Shown: piece by piece, positions 19,555 through 29,330 of the stretch | How the letters are laid out: every line of letters begins with the position of its first letter | How positions within the stretch are numbered: position 1 is the first letter of the stretch | Source: Burkholderia mayonis | Lineage (GTDB): Bacteria > Pseudomonadota > Gammaproteobacteria > Burkholderiales > Burkholderiaceae | Assembly: GCF_001523745.2 (NCBI RefSeq) | Contig: NZ_CP013386.1 | Location: 1,240,001 to 1,304,000, forward strand | Reading direction: 5' to 3' | DNA: 64,000 nt | The notes under the pieces: model-generated | Database searches by the model: none | The model's input: the letters and a program-made list of their open reading frames with translations, nothing else | What the model was told of the DNA's origin: nothing | Position numbers and translations under genes: made by a program

Positions 19555-20685
19555 TCATGCGTCGCGCGGCGCGTCGATCGGACGCTGGTCCGCCATCGGC
19601 GCATCCGCGCGGAGATGCGCGTCGCTCGTCGGACGGCCGAGATAGTCGGTCCAGCACTTGCGCTCGATGTCGTAGAGCTTGCAGCGCCGCGCCGTATCGA
19701 AATACCAGCGCCAGCTGAAGCGCTGCACGACGATCCGCCCCGGCAGCATCGCTTCGAGTTTCGCCTGTGCGTCTTTCAACCCGTACAGCGGGATGCTCAT
19801 GTCGACGTGGTGCGCGGTGTGCTCCATGATGTGATGCATCAGTCCGCCGATGCCGCACGGGAACGTCAGGTGCAGCGTCGTCGACACGAACGGCGCCGTG
19901 CGCGACCATTCGGCGCGGTTCGCGTGCCACGAGATCCGCGGATCGGTGTGGTGGACGTAGACGACGAAGCCGATCATCGAGCACCAGAACAGGAACGGAA
20001 CGACGACGCTCGCGACGAGCAGCAGGAGCGTCGACTGGTGCGTCGCCGCCGCGATCCAGACGACCGCGCCGATCCAGATCGCGGCGAAGCCCGTGACGAG
20101 CAGGCAGTCGCGCCGGAACACGGGCCGCGACGCGCCGAGATAGGTCTTCGTCGGAAAGTACATCCGCAGCCACCAGATTTCGACGAGATAGTAGAGCCCG
20201 GGCGCCCAGCCGCTGCGATAGAGGCGATCGAGGAAGCGCCGCGTCGGCGACAGCGCGGCGAACTCGTCGGGCGTATGCGGCGCCCATACGAAGTCGAAGC
20301 CTTTCAGGTTCGTGTAGCCGTGATGGACGACGTTATGGCCGACTTCCCACAGGCTGTACGGCGTCAGCGACGGCAGGAACGCGATGCGGCCGAGCCAGCG
20401 GTTGAGCCGGTGATTCGGCGTGAGACTCTGGTGGCACGCGTCGTGGCCGATGATGAACAGGCGTCCGGTGACGAAGCCTGCCGCCATGCCGCAGACGATT
20501 TTCACGATGCTCGACGGCGCGAGCAGCGCGCCCGCGAACGCGGCGAAGAGCAGCAGGTAGTCGACGACGAGCAGCACGATCGAGCGCGCGATCACGCGCT
20601 GGCCGAACGGCGTGATCCATGAGCGGACGACCTTGCGGTGCGGCATCGGTTCGTCGACATGAACCGGGGTGAAAGAGTCGTTCAT
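19555..20685 (-). CDS. Membrane fatty-acid desaturase
   Basis: 376 aa integral membrane desaturase. Three histidine clusters for a di-iron centre are present: GHDACH, HNVVHHG and EHTAHHVD, with hydrophobic helices between. This is the DesA-like acyl-lipid group that introduces double bonds into membrane acyl chains using O2. It is encoded next to and on the same strand as cyoABCD, after a terminator, so it is probably a separate unit. Regiospecificity cannot be told from sequence. Confidence 0.85.
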   Translation of the reverse strand: MNDSFTPVHVDEPMPHRKVVRSWITPFGQRVIARSIVLLVVDYLLLFAAFAGALLAPSSIVKIVCGMAAGFVTGRLFIIGHDACHQSLTPNHRLNRWLGRIAFLPSLTPYSLWEVGHNVVHHGYTNLKGFDFVWAPHTPDEFAALSPTRRFLDRLYRSGWAPGLYYLVEIWWLRMYFPTKTYLGASRPVFRRDCLLVTGFAAIWIGAVVWIAAATHQSTLLLLVASVVVPFLFWCSMIGFVVYVHHTDPRISWHANRAEWSRTAPFVSTTLHLTFPCGIGGLMHHIMEHTAHHVDMSIPLYGLKDAQAKLEAMLPGRIVVQRFSWRWYFDTARRCKLYDIERKCWTDYLGRPTSDAHLRADAPMADQRPIDAPRDA

Positions 20686-21051
20686 AAAATCGGCACCACA
20701 AAAAGACATCGAAGCGCCGACGCCCGTGCTCCGCGATGCGCCGACCGAATGGCGTCGACGGGCGGGGGAGGGCGGCGGCGCGCATATCGGTCGCCGGATC
20801 GCAGACGGAACGCTTGCCGCACGCGCGGCATCGCGATCCCGACCGCGTCGGCGAGCGCGGCCGGCGACCGCGTCGGCGGAGGATTCGGCGAGCGAATCGG
20901 AAACGGCTCGCGCGACATCGGCGAAATCAACTTCGCGTTTACGCCGGGCAAACGGTTGGGTCGACGCACGCATGCGATCCGACACGATCCGGCAGCGACA
21001 AAAGCAATGCCGTCCCGCGCGGGACGGCATCGACGAAAGGCAAGGAAACGG
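20686..21051. other. Intergenic region between cyoD and the desaturase gene
   Basis: 366 bases with no supported gene; it carries the cyo terminator and presumably the desaturase promoter. Confidence 0.6.
21007..21030 (-). terminator. Terminator of the cyo operon
   Basis: A perfect 24-base palindrome with arms ATGCCGTCCCGC and GCGGGACGGCAT lies 22 bases after the cyoD stop. Read on the minus strand it is followed by TGCTTTTGT. Confidence 0.75.
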
Positions 21052-21384
21052 CTATCGCGACATCATGTTCATGTGGACGTTGTGCATGACCCAGAGCGTG
21101 CCGAAGATCAGGATCAGTGCGGTCAGCACCGTGTAGCTGAACGCCATCACGTTCCAGCGCTGGCTCGACGACGTGTTCATGTGCAGGAAGTACACGAGGT
21201 GCACGACGATCTGCACGCCCGCGAGCACGGCGAGCGACACGAGCGCTTCGCGCGGCGGCAGCACGCCGCCCATCACGAGGCCGAACGATGCGGCCGTCAG
21301 CAGCACCGACAGCACGAAGCCCGCGATGTAGCCGCCCATGGTGCCGTGCGCTTCATCGCCGTGAGAAGGATGCGTATGTGCCAT
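21052..21384 (-). CDS. cyoD: Cytochrome bo3 quinol oxidase subunit IV CyoD
   Basis: 110 aa, three membrane helices, His-rich N-terminus. The third helix region (FHLVYFLHMNTSSSQRWN-like segment VYFLHMNTSSSQRWN) is typical of CyoD. It helps assembly of the CuB site. It is last of cyoABCD. No cyoE (heme O synthase) follows in the window, so that enzyme must be encoded elsewhere. Confidence 0.92.
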   Translation of the reverse strand: MAHTHPSHGDEAHGTMGGYIAGFVLSVLLTAASFGLVMGGVLPPREALVSLAVLAGVQIVVHLVYFLHMNTSSSQRWNVMAFSYTVLTALILIFGTLWVMHNVHMNMMSR

Positions 21385-21990
21385 TTAGATCACGCTCGCA
21401 AGATAGACAAAGGAAAACACGCAGATCCAGACGATGTCGAGGAAGTGCCAGAAGAGGCTGAGGCACGTGAGTCGGCGCACGTCGCGCTCGGTCAGTTCGG
21501 GGCGGCGCAGCGCCTGCAGCGCGAGCACGACCATCCATACGAGGCCGGCCGTCACGTGCAGCCCGTGCGTGCCGACGAGCGTGAAGAACGACGACAGGAA
21601 TGCGCTGCGCTGCGGCCCCGCGCCTTCGGCGATCAGGTGCGAGAACTCGCGCAGTTCCATCGCGAGAAAGGCCGCGCCGAGCGCGAACGTCACCGCGAGC
21701 CAGCCGAACACCGCGCCGCGCTGCCGCTTGTGCGCGCCGATCATCGCGAAGCCGTACGTGATGCTGGAGAGCAGCAGCGCGGCGGTTTCGAGCGCGACGC
21801 CAGGAATGTCGAACAGATCCTTGCCGGTCGGACCGCCCGCGAACTGATTGCCGAGCACGGCGAACGTGGCGAACAGCGCCGCGAAAATGATGCAGTCGGT
21901 CATCAGGTACAGCCAGAAGCCGAACACCGAATGCGACGGCGGATGATCGTGCGATGCCGCGTGGTCGAGCATCATCGTGTTGTGCGACAT
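21385..21990 (-). CDS. cyoC: Cytochrome bo3 quinol oxidase subunit III CyoC
   Basis: 201 aa, five helices, COX3 family. It shows [20 protein letters not shown] and [13 protein letters not shown]. Its ATG shares one base with the cyoB stop (TGATG), indicating coupled translation; a TTG one codon earlier is less likely. It ends next to the cyoD start. Confidence 0.93.
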   Translation of the reverse strand: MSHNTMMLDHAASHDHPPSHSVFGFWLYLMTDCIIFAALFATFAVLGNQFAGGPTGKDLFDIPGVALETAALLLSSITYGFAMIGAHKRQRGAVFGWLAVTFALGAAFLAMELREFSHLIAEGAGPQRSAFLSSFFTLVGTHGLHVTAGLVWMVVLALQALRRPELTERDVRRLTCLSLFWHFLDIVWICVFSFVYLASVI

Positions 21991-24002
21991 CAATTGACCT
22001 CCAGTTCGACTTCCGCCGGCTGTGCCGGAATGCGTGTGCCGCCACGCTTTTCTTCGATCTTGCGGACCGTTTCGGCCGGAATGTAATAGCCGTCGTTATC
22101 GCGCGCGCTATACAGGATCACGGTCGCGACGATGCCGGCGAACGCCGCGATCGCGAGCCACCAGATGTGCCACACGAGCGCGAAGCCGAGGATCAGGCTG
22201 AACATGCCGACGATAAAGCCCGCACTCGTGTTCGACGGCATGTGGATGTCCTGATAGACGATCTTCTTGCCGGCGCCGAGACCGAGGCCGTGTTCCTTGC
22301 GGTACGCGAATTCGTCGAGCGCGTGCACGGTCGGAATCACCGCGAAGTTGTAGACGGGCGGCGGCGACGTCGTCGCCCATTCGAGCGTGCGGCCATTCCA
22401 CGGATCGCCCGTTGCGTCGCGGTATTCGGGCTGGTTGCGGTTGCGCACCGCGACCCACACCTGCGCGACCTGGTGCAGCACGCCGACCGCGATCAGCGCG
22501 ACGCCGCATGCTGCGACGATGAGCCACGGATGCCATGCCGGATTGTCGTAATGGTTCAGACGCCGCGTCATCCCCATGAAACCGAGTACGTAGAGCGGCA
22601 CGAACGACACGTAGAAGCCGACGAACCAGCACCAGAACGCGCGCTTGCCGAGCTTCTCGTCGAGCTTGAAGCCGAACGCCTTCGGGAACCAGTAATGGAA
22701 GCCCGCGAAATAGCCGAACACGACGCCGCCGATGATCGCGTTGTGGAAGTGCGCGATCAGGAACAGGCTGTTGTGCAGCACGAAGTCCGCGCCGGGGATC
22801 GCCATCATCACGCCCGTCATCCCGCCGAGCGTGAACGTCACCATGAAGCCGATCGTCCATAGTACGGGCGCGGTGAACTCGATGCGGCCGCGGTACATCG
22901 TGAACAACCAGTTGAAGATCTTCACGCCGGTCGGGATCGCGATGACCATCGTCATGATCCCGAAGAACGCATTGACGTTCGCGCCCGAGCCCATCGTGAA
23001 GAAGTGGTGCAACCACACGAGGAAAGCGAGCACCATGATCGCGCACGATGCGTAGACCATCGTCTTGTAGCCGAAGAGCGGTTTCTTCGCGAACGTCGCG
23101 ATCACTTCCGAGTAGATGCCGAACGCGGGCAGCACGAGGATGTACACCTCCGGATGGCCCCACGCCCAGATCAGGTTCAGATAGACCATCGCGTTGCCGC
23201 CGGCGTCGTTCGTGAAGAAGTGCATGCCGAGATAGCGGTCGAGGCCGAGGAGGGCGAGCGCGACGGTCAGGATCGGGAACGTCGCCATGATGAGGACGTT
23301 CGAGCAGAGCGCCGTCCACGTGAACACCGGCATCTTCATCAACGTCATGCCGGGCGCGCGCATCCGGATGATCGTCACGAAGAAGTTGATCGCGGTGATC
23401 AGCGTGCCGACGCCGGATATCTGGAGCGCCCATAGATAGTAGTCGACGCCGACGCCCGGACTGAACTGCAATTCCGACAACGGCGGATACGCGAGCCAGC
23501 CCGTTTGCGCGAATTCGCCGACGATCAGCGAGACGTTCATCAGCAGCGCGGCGACGGCCGTCATCCAGAAGCTCAGCGAGTTGAGGAACGGGAACGCGAC
23601 GTCGCGCGCGCCGATCTGCAGCGGCACGATCAGATTGAAGAGGCCGACGAGAAGCGCCATCGCCATGAAGAAGATCATGATGACGCCGTGCGCGGTGAAG
23701 ATCTGGTCGTAGTGATGCGGCGGCAGATAGCCGGGACCGTTGTACGCGAACGCGAGCTGCAGGCGCATCATCACGGCGTCCGCGAAGCCGCGCAGCAGCA
23801 TCAGCACCGCGACGACGATATACATCACGCCGATCTTCTTGTGGTCGACCGACGTGAGCCACTCGGTCCACAGCCATTTCCAGCGATTCGTATAGGTCAG
23901 CGTGCCGACGACCGACAGCGCGACGAGAGCCATGAGCGCGGCCGCGCCCATGACGATCGGCTGATCGAACGGGATCGCCGAAAGCGTCAATTTACCGAAC
24001 AT
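21990..24002 (-). CDS. cyoB: Cytochrome bo3 quinol oxidase subunit I CyoB
   Basis: 670 aa heme-copper oxidase catalytic subunit with about 15 helices. It binds low-spin heme b and the heme o3-CuB centre and pumps protons while reducing O2 with ubiquinol. Ligand motifs: [14 protein letters not shown] (heme b His), [15 protein letters not shown] (CuB His and cross-linked Tyr, and the K-channel) and [10 protein letters not shown] (CuB His pair). Length matches E. coli CyoB (663 aa). Confidence 0.95.
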   Translation of the reverse strand: MFGKLTLSAIPFDQPIVMGAAALMALVALSVVGTLTYTNRWKWLWTEWLTSVDHKKIGVMYIVVAVLMLLRGFADAVMMRLQLAFAYNGPGYLPPHHYDQIFTAHGVIMIFFMAMALLVGLFNLIVPLQIGARDVAFPFLNSLSFWMTAVAALLMNVSLIVGEFAQTGWLAYPPLSELQFSPGVGVDYYLWALQISGVGTLITAINFFVTIIRMRAPGMTLMKMPVFTWTALCSNVLIMATFPILTVALALLGLDRYLGMHFFTNDAGGNAMVYLNLIWAWGHPEVYILVLPAFGIYSEVIATFAKKPLFGYKTMVYASCAIMVLAFLVWLHHFFTMGSGANVNAFFGIMTMVIAIPTGVKIFNWLFTMYRGRIEFTAPVLWTIGFMVTFTLGGMTGVMMAIPGADFVLHNSLFLIAHFHNAIIGGVVFGYFAGFHYWFPKAFGFKLDEKLGKRAFWCWFVGFYVSFVPLYVLGFMGMTRRLNHYDNPAWHPWLIVAACGVALIAVGVLHQVAQVWVAVRNRNQPEYRDATGDPWNGRTLEWATTSPPPVYNFAVIPTVHALDEFAYRKEHGLGLGAGKKIVYQDIHMPSNTSAGFIVGMFSLILGFALVWHIWWLAIAAFAGIVATVILYSARDNDGYYIPAETVRKIEEKRGGTRIPAQPAEVELEVN

Positions 24003-24005
24003 GCG

Positions 24006-24896
24006 TTACCCCTTCGTCCGACAGGCGGCGTCCGTCAGATCGAGGACGTTGCCGTTGTTGTACTTCGCGATGATGTTGTTGAACAGCCGGGGATCGACCG
24101 TCGAGTAGTAGCGCACCGGCTGCTTCTCGCTCGGTTGCGCGAGCTGGCTGTACGCGGTCATGTCGAGCCGGTCCGACGACGCGCGCACCTTCGCGACCCA
24201 CGCGTCGAACGCGTCGCGCGGCGTCGCGAGCGTGCGGAACTTCATGTCGGAAAAGCCGCGGCCGCTGTAATTCGCGGAAATGCCGGCGAAATCGCCCGGC
24301 TCGTCGGCGATCAGATGCAGGCGCGTCTGCATGCCGGCCATCGCGTAGACCTGCGTGCCGAGCTGCGGGATGAAGAACGAGTTCATCACCGCGTCGGACG
24401 TGATCCGGAAATTGACTGGCGTGCCGACCGGCACCGCCAGTTGGTTCACCGAAGCAATGCCGAGATCCGGATAGACGAACAGCCACTTCCAGTCGAGCGC
24501 GACGACCTCGACGTCGATCGGCTTCACCGACGATTCGAGCGGCCGGTACGGATCGAGCTCGTGCGTGGTCTTCCACGTGAGGATGCCGAGGAACAGGATG
24601 ATCAGCGACGGCACCGTCCAGATGACGATCTCGATCGCGGTGGAATGCGCCCACTTCGGCGCGTAGGTCGCGTTGCGGTTCGACGCGCGGTAGCGCCACG
24701 CGAAGAGCAGCGTCAGGAAGATCACCGGCACGACGACGATCAGCATCGCCCACGTCGACGTCGCGATCAGCGACTTCTCCGCGGCGCCGACCGCGCCTTT
24801 CGGATCGAGCACGTGCAGTTCGCTGCATCCGGAAAGACCTGCGACGAGCCCTAATCGCAAGATCGCGGACGTTCTACTCGTAATTCTTCGGACCAT
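24006..24896 (-). CDS. cyoA: Cytochrome bo3 quinol oxidase subunit II CyoA
   Basis: 296 aa lipoprotein. A signal with lipobox LSGC (GLVAGLSGCSELHVL) is followed by two helices and a cupredoxin domain without the CuA cysteines, as expected for a quinol rather than cytochrome c oxidase. The frame is open upstream to 25034, but the ATG at 24896 gives the proper signal peptide. It is first of cyoABCD. Confidence 0.93.
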   Translation of the reverse strand: MVRRITSRTSAILRLGLVAGLSGCSELHVLDPKGAVGAAEKSLIATSTWAMLIVVVPVIFLTLLFAWRYRASNRNATYAPKWAHSTAIEIVIWTVPSLIILFLGILTWKTTHELDPYRPLESSVKPIDVEVVALDWKWLFVYPDLGIASVNQLAVPVGTPVNFRITSDAVMNSFFIPQLGTQVYAMAGMQTRLHLIADEPGDFAGISANYSGRGFSDMKFRTLATPRDAFDAWVAKVRASSDRLDMTAYSQLAQPSEKQPVRYYSTVDPRLFNNIIAKYNNGNVLDLTDAACRTKG

Positions 24897-25293
24897 GACA
24901 TTCGCCTGAGTGTGTGATGAAGCGGGCTTGTGAGACGTCGAAACGCCTTCGTCGAACTTGATGCGACATCCAGTCGCTTTGGCGGCGGAATTTAGCGGAA
25001 TTTCGAGAGGCTCATGTTGACGATTCGCAAACAACCAGTAAGGCGGGGTCTTGATGTTTGTTCAGACGGGCTCAACGCGTGACGAAAATGCGCATCTGAA
25101 AGGCGGTTCGAATGGAAAAAAACGACGCGGCGCGCGCTCGCTGCGACCGCCGTCGACAGTCGCGCACAGCCCGAAAAGCTTGTGCTGAATCAACGGCAAC
25201 GAAGATTGGCGAGCGAAAGGCCCGAGCGGCATGTACCTTCGAAGACGCGATCTGTCAGGTCGCCCCTGAGTCACACACCACTTCCGTTCTTCG
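24897..25293. other. Divergent intergenic region, cyoA and hemerythrin
   Basis: About 400 bases, with promoters expected for both divergent genes. No clear FNR or NsrR palindrome is visible. A weak TTGAC-N4-CGCAA resemblance near 25017 is not convincing. Confidence 0.5.
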
Positions 25294-25707
25294 ATGCAAG
25301 ACCTCTCACCCGAGCTGAAACTCGACGATCCGTTCGTCGACGCCGTTCATACGGAATTCGTCCAGCTGCTCGATGCGGCCGCGCGTGCGGACGACGCGCA
25401 TTTCCTGCAGGCGTTCGACGCCTGGATCGATCACTGCCGGCAGCACTTCGAACGCGAAGAGCGCTGGATGGCGAGCACGAAGTTCGGGCCGCAGTATTGC
25501 CATGCGTCCGATCACAACGAAGTGCTGAAGGTAGCGGCGGCGGTGCGCGACAAGGTCGCGCGCGACGCGCAGTTCGAACTGGGCCGCCGGCTGCTGGCGG
25601 AGGTAGCGGAGTGGTTCGATTATCACGTCAGGACGATGGACTCGATGATGGTCGCTCACCTGAAGATGCTCAATTTCGCGATGACGGACGAGCAGACCGA
25701 AGTCTGA
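25294..25707 (+). CDS. Bacteriohemerythrin-like protein
   Basis: 137 aa four-helix hemerythrin domain protein. Candidate di-iron ligands in order: H19 (DAVHTEF), the HCRQHFEREE pair with Glu, HASDH and HVRTMD. Such proteins bind O2 or NO at a di-iron site and may buffer or sense them. The gene neighbours nsrR, a DUF2249 relic and suf, and opens the NO/anaerobic block. No strong ribosome binding site precedes the ATG, but the family-like N-terminus LDDPFVDAVHTEF supports it. Confidence 0.85.
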   Translation: MQDLSPELKLDDPFVDAVHTEFVQLLDAAARADDAHFLQAFDAWIDHCRQHFEREERWMASTKFGPQYCHASDHNEVLKVAAAVRDKVARDAQFELGRRLLAEVAEWFDYHVRTMDSMMVAHLKMLNFAMTDEQTEV

Positions 25708-25853
25708 CGCGGCTCCGCCGATCGCAGCGCGGCGGCGCGGAGACGACGAACGGAAGCGGGCGCGGTTGCGGCGGGCTCGGCCGCGCAACGATTGGGCGTC
25801 GCATTCGCTCGAGCGCGATGCGCGTCGCTCGTCCGTCTCCGGACGCACGCCCG

Positions 25854-26339
25854 TCATCGCGTTCGCGCAGCGCTCTTCGCCGGCATCGCGATCGCGAACT
25901 CATGCAGCTTCTCGGCGGCGCTCAATCCGTTCTTCGCCGGCGGGCCGACGAGATCGGCGAGCGTCGCGCCGTCCAGTTCCTTGAAGTACGCGCGCAGTGC
26001 GCTGTCGAGCAGCCGCTCGAGCCGGCATTTCGCCGCGAGCATGCAAGTGTTCGTGTGCCGGTCGAAGCACTCGACGAGACGAAAGTCGGTTTCGGATGCG
26101 CGGATCACGTCGCCGATGCCGATGCGCCCGGGCGGCAGCGCAAGTCGCACGCCGCCGCCGCGGCCGCGCGTCGTCTCGAGCGTGCCCTGGCGCGCGAGGC
26201 TGTTGACGATTTTCGTCAGGTGATTCTTCGACACGTTGTGGCGCTCGGCGAGTTCGGCGATCGTGATGAGTCGGTCCGGATTCGACGCGCAGTACATCAG
26301 CACGCGCAACGTGTAGTCCGTGTATTCAGAGAGTCGCAT
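25854..26339 (-). CDS. nsrR: Nitric-oxide-sensing Rrf2 repressor NsrR
   Basis: 161 aa Rrf2-family winged-helix repressor. It begins MRLSEYTDYTLRVLMY, with the DNA-binding helix SKNHLTKIVNSL. Three cysteines C91, C99 and C105 (ECFDRHTNTCMLAAKC) have the NsrR arrangement for an Fe-S cluster that NO destroys, relieving repression. IscR-like Rrf2 proteins have a different cysteine spacing. It is divergent from the DUF2249 gene across a region full of ATGCAT motifs, so it probably controls itself and its neighbours. Confidence 0.88.
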   Translation of the reverse strand: MRLSEYTDYTLRVLMYCASNPDRLITIAELAERHNVSKNHLTKIVNSLARQGTLETTRGRGGGVRLALPPGRIGIGDVIRASETDFRLVECFDRHTNTCMLAAKCRLERLLDSALRAYFKELDGATLADLVGPPAKNGLSAAEKLHEFAIAMPAKSAARTR

Positions 26340-26349
26340 ACGTGGCAAA

Positions 26350-26435
26350 AAGATGCATGTCTTGCGCTGCTATTGAGGGTGGCGCGATATAACATGCGCA
26401 ATACATGCACGTTATATCGCTAACCGATGCATGTT
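26350..26435. promoter_or_regulatory. Operator region between nsrR and the DUF2249 gene
   Basis: Three elements are packed into 86 bases. AAGATGCATGTCTT lies at 26350-26363. A long palindrome at 26384-26420 has arms GCGATATAAC and GTTATATCGC extended by one mismatch and then TGC/GCA. GATGCATGTT lies at 26426-26435. The ATGCAT core recurs before other NO-related genes here, so NsrR is the likely binder. The central palindrome could belong to a second regulator or overlap a -10 element (TATAAC). Confidence 0.6.
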
Positions 26436-26531
26436 GCAAGCCGGGTGATCGCCGACGGCAATTCCCGGCGGGCGGCGAGCGTTCCGCATCGGCCCCGCGC
26501 CGCATCCCTGTCCTTTTTCAAGAGCCATGTC

Positions 26532-26828
26532 ATGACCGAGCAGTACGCGTCCATCATCGACGTTCGTAGGATTCCTCATCACAGGCGCCACGCACTGATC
26601 TTCGGCACCTTCGACGCATTGCCCGACGGCGAAGCATTGCAGCTCATCAACGATCACGATCCGAAGCCGCTTTATTACCAGCTCGAGGAGCGTGCGGCCG
26701 ATGCGTTCGAATGAACCTATCTGGAGGCCGGGCCGTCGCAGTGGCGCGTGCAGATCGCGAAGCGCGACGGCGCGTTCGGGCACGACGCGGGCGACAGTTG
26801 CTGTTCGGGCGGCGGCTGCGGCGGTTGA
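26532..26828 (+). pseudogene. DUF2249 protein with in-frame TGA at codon 61
   Basis: The reading frame gives a 98-codon DUF2249-like protein (VRRIPHHRRHALIFGTFDAL, then HDPKPLYYQLEER) with TGA at codon 61, where family members carry Trp (AFEWTYLEAGPSQWRVQI). After the TGA the same frame continues to a natural stop, ending in a cysteine/glycine tail CCSGGGCGG. DUF2249 proteins often accompany hemerythrins and NO genes; their function is unknown. No frameshift is present, so one G-to-A change is the only lesion. Confidence 0.85.
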
Positions 26829-27061
26829 ATCGCGTGCTGCGACGTCCGGCCTGCGTGTCGCGTCGCATCGCGTCGCTGCGGCGGACCGGGGGCGGGCATC
26901 GGTGTGTCGTGCGGCCCACCATGCTCCCGCGCGAAGCGGCATCGTTTCGCCTGGCTTCGAAGCCGTCGATCCCGATAGAGAAAACGCCCGCGAGCGCGGG
27001 CGGGAAGATGCGAGCGATCGGCTTCAGCGTTTCGTCACTTCATTGCGACGGCGCTTTCGCA

Positions 27062-27607
27062 TCAGAGACCGAGCATCAGCATCGCCGTCTCCGACAGTCG
27101 CGAGCGATTCCACGGCGGATCGAACACCATGTCGACGTTGACCTCGCCGACGAACGGCAGCGCGAGCACCTTGTCGGCGACTTCTTCGGCGAGCGCTTCG
27201 CCCATTCCGCAGCCGGGCGCCGTCAACGTCATCGTGATCGACACACGCAGTCGATCGTGCTCGGCGGGCTCGATCGTGCACGCGTAGATGAGGCCGAGCT
27301 CGACGATGTCGACCGGAATCTCCGGGTCGTAACAGGTCTTTAGCGTCTGCCAGATGAACGCTCCGGCTTCGTCCGGCGAGACGTCGTCCGGCGCGTCGAT
27401 CGTCTCGGGCGGAATCCGGCCGATCGCGTCCGCATCCGCGCCGCGCAGCCGCACCGTCTGGCCGCCGGCGACGAGCGTGAAGTTCGTACCGAGCGCCTGC
27501 GTCACTTCGGCGATCGTGCCCGCCGGAATGTCGAGCGGCGCGCCGGACGGCACGCATTCGACGGCGACCGCTCGTTGCACGACGACGGTTTCTTTCGGTT
27601 GTCTCAT
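27062..27607 (-). CDS. sufT: Fe-S assembly protein SufT
   Basis: 181 aa with a C-terminal DUF59/MIP18 domain (DPEIPVDIVELGLIYACTIE ... TLTAPGCGMGEALAEEV). SufT proteins help mature Fe-S enzymes, partly through the conserved Asp/Cys motif seen here. The N-terminal ~80 residues are the SufT-specific part. The start overlaps the sufU stop (ATGA). It is last of sufBCDSUT. Confidence 0.88.
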   Translation of the reverse strand: MRQPKETVVVQRAVAVECVPSGAPLDIPAGTIAEVTQALGTNFTLVAGGQTVRLRGADADAIGRIPPETIDAPDDVSPDEAGAFIWQTLKTCYDPEIPVDIVELGLIYACTIEPAEHDRLRVSITMTLTAPGCGMGEALAEEVADKVLALPFVGEVNVDMVFDPPWNRSRLSETAMLMLGL

Positions 27608-28095
27608 GATGTATGCGACTCCTGATCGAACGAAGCGGCCGCGGGCGTGCCGAGCGCGTGCGCGAGCGCATGCCAGCCGAGCAGCGCGCATTTGATCCGG
27701 CTCGGATAGCGCTGCACGGCGACGAAGCTCGCGAGCTTGCCGAGATACGCTTCGTCGTGCTCGGCCTGGCCCGTCAGCACCGCGCGGAATCGCTGCTGCA
27801 ACTGCCGAGCGGCTTCGATGTCGCGACCGATCACGGCCTCCGTCATCATCGACGCGGACGCGATGCAGATCGCGCAGCCGTGGCCGTCGAAGCGGATGTC
27901 GCCGATCCGGCCGCCTTCGATGCGCAACTGCACCTTCAGGTCGTCGCCGCATTGCGGATTGTGTCCGCGCGCTTCGTGCGTCGGATCGCCGAGCTTGCCG
28001 AAGTGACGCGGCGCACGCTTGTGCTCGACGATGAGCTCCTGATAGAGCGTGCTTTGCGCGTCGGTGGGCGCAGCGGGGGAGGAAGTCGAATTCAT
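27604..28095 (-). CDS. sufU: SufU-type Fe-S scaffold/sulfur-transfer protein
   Basis: 163 aa IscU/SufU fold. Three cysteine positions are visible: NPQCGDD, GHGCAICIASASMM and RIKCALLGW, the last two with SufU-like spacing. SufU receives persulfide from SufS, with zinc at the cysteine site. The genome would otherwise be expected to use SufE or IscU. It overlaps sufS by four bases and sufT by four. Confidence 0.88.
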   Translation of the reverse strand: MNSTSSPAAPTDAQSTLYQELIVEHKRAPRHFGKLGDPTHEARGHNPQCGDDLKVQLRIEGGRIGDIRFDGHGCAICIASASMMTEAVIGRDIEAARQLQQRFRAVLTGQAEHDEAYLGKLASFVAVQRYPSRIKCALLGWHALAHALGTPAAASFDQESHTS

Positions 28096-29330
28096 CGCAA
28101 TACCTTCAGTGCTTGCGCGACGGCGGCCACGAGACGCTCGACCTCGTCGTGCGTGTTGTAGAGCGCGAACGACGCGCGCGTCGTCGGCCCGCAGCCGAGC
28201 CGCTCGAGAAGCGGCTGCGCGCAGTGGTAGCCCGTGCGCACCGCGATGCCGCGCTCGTCGAGCAATGTGCCGATGTCGTGCGGATGCGCGCCGTCGGCGA
28301 CGAACGACACGATCGCCGACGATGCATGCTCGGCGAGCACGGTCACGCCGTCGAGCGCCGCGAGGCCCGCGGCCGCGTGATCGCGCAGCGCGCGCACGTG
28401 CGCGTCGATCGTCGCATGGCCGATTTCGTCGATGTAATCGGCGGCGGCCGCCATCCCGACGACGCCCTCGACGTTCGGCGTGCCGCCTTCGAGCCGCGCC
28501 GGCAATGCGTCGAATATCGCGTCCGTTTCGCCGACCCAGCTCACCATGTCGCCGCCGAAGCGCAGCGGGACGAGTTGCTCGAGCGCGTCACGGCGGCCGG
28601 CGAGCGCGCCCGTTCCCATCGGCCCGTACATCTTGTGGCCGGAGAACGCGACGAAGTCGCACGCGAGCGTCGACAGATCCGGTACTTCGTGGCCGACCGC
28701 CTGCGCCGCGTCGAGCACCGTCAGCGCGCCCGCCGCGCGCGCGGCCGCGAGCAGCGCTTCGTACGGCGGCCGCTCGCCCGTCGCGTTCGAGCAGGCCGTG
28801 ACCGCGAACACGCGGGTGCGCGGCGTCAGCAATCGTTCGAAATCCTTCACATGCAGACGGCCTTGCGGATCGGCGTGGAGGATCCGCAATCGCGCGCCGC
28901 AGCGGCGCGCGGCCATCTGCCACGGCACGAGGTTCGCGTGATGCTCGAGCGCGCTGACGACGATCTCGTCGCCTTCGCGCAGCACCGCGGGCGCGTGGCC
29001 CGGAAGCGACAGGCCTTGCGCGACGAGATTCAGCGCGTCGGTCGTGCCGGACGTGAAGACGAGCAGGTGATCGGCGCCGGCGCCGACGAAGCGCGTCAGC
29101 GTCTCCCGCGCACGCTCGTACGCGTCGGTCGCGCGCTGGCTCAGCGTATGGACGCCGCGATGAATGTTCGCGCGATCGCGCTCGCCGAAGCGGCGCATCG
29201 CGGCGAGGACGGACTGCGGCATCTGCGTCGTCGCCGCGTTGTCGAGATAGACGAGCGGCACGCCGTTGATGCGCTGCGCGAGCGCCGGAAACGCGCTCGC
29301 CATCGTGGAGGAGCGCAGCATGTCACCCAT
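28092..29330 (-). CDS. sufS: Cysteine desulfurase SufS
   Basis: 412 aa PLP enzyme, group II desulfurase. It takes sulfur from cysteine for cluster assembly. Start motif VPLVYLDNAATTQMPQSVL, PLP lysine in AFSGHKMYGPMGTG, active Cys370 in RTGYHCAQPLLERLG. It overlaps the sufD end by eight bases. Confidence 0.92.
   Translation of the reverse strand: MGDMLRSSTMASAFPALAQRINGVPLVYLDNAATTQMPQSVLAAMRRFGERDRANIHRGVHTLSQRATDAYERARETLTRFVGAGADHLLVFTSGTTDALNLVAQGLSLPGHAPAVLREGDEIVVSALEHHANLVPWQMAARRCGARLRILHADPQGRLHVKDFERLLTPRTRVFAVTACSNATGERPPYEALLAAARAAGALTVLDAAQAVGHEVPDLSTLACDFVAFSGHKMYGPMGTGALAGRRDALEQLVPLRFGGDMVSWVGETDAIFDALPARLEGGTPNVEGVVGMAAAADYIDEIGHATIDAHVRALRDHAAAGLAALDGVTVLAEHASSAIVSFVADGAHPHDIGTLLDERGIAVRTGYHCAQPLLERLGCGPTTRASFALYNTHDEVERLVAAVAQALKVLR

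Noticed and set aside
25017..25030. FNR box before cyoA (TTGACGATTCGCAA)
   Set aside because: Only seven of ten consensus positions match.
26712..26714. TGA in the DUF2249 gene as selenocysteine
   Set aside because: The family has Trp here, no SECIS-like hairpin is visible just after it, and two other relics have the same Trp-to-TGA change.
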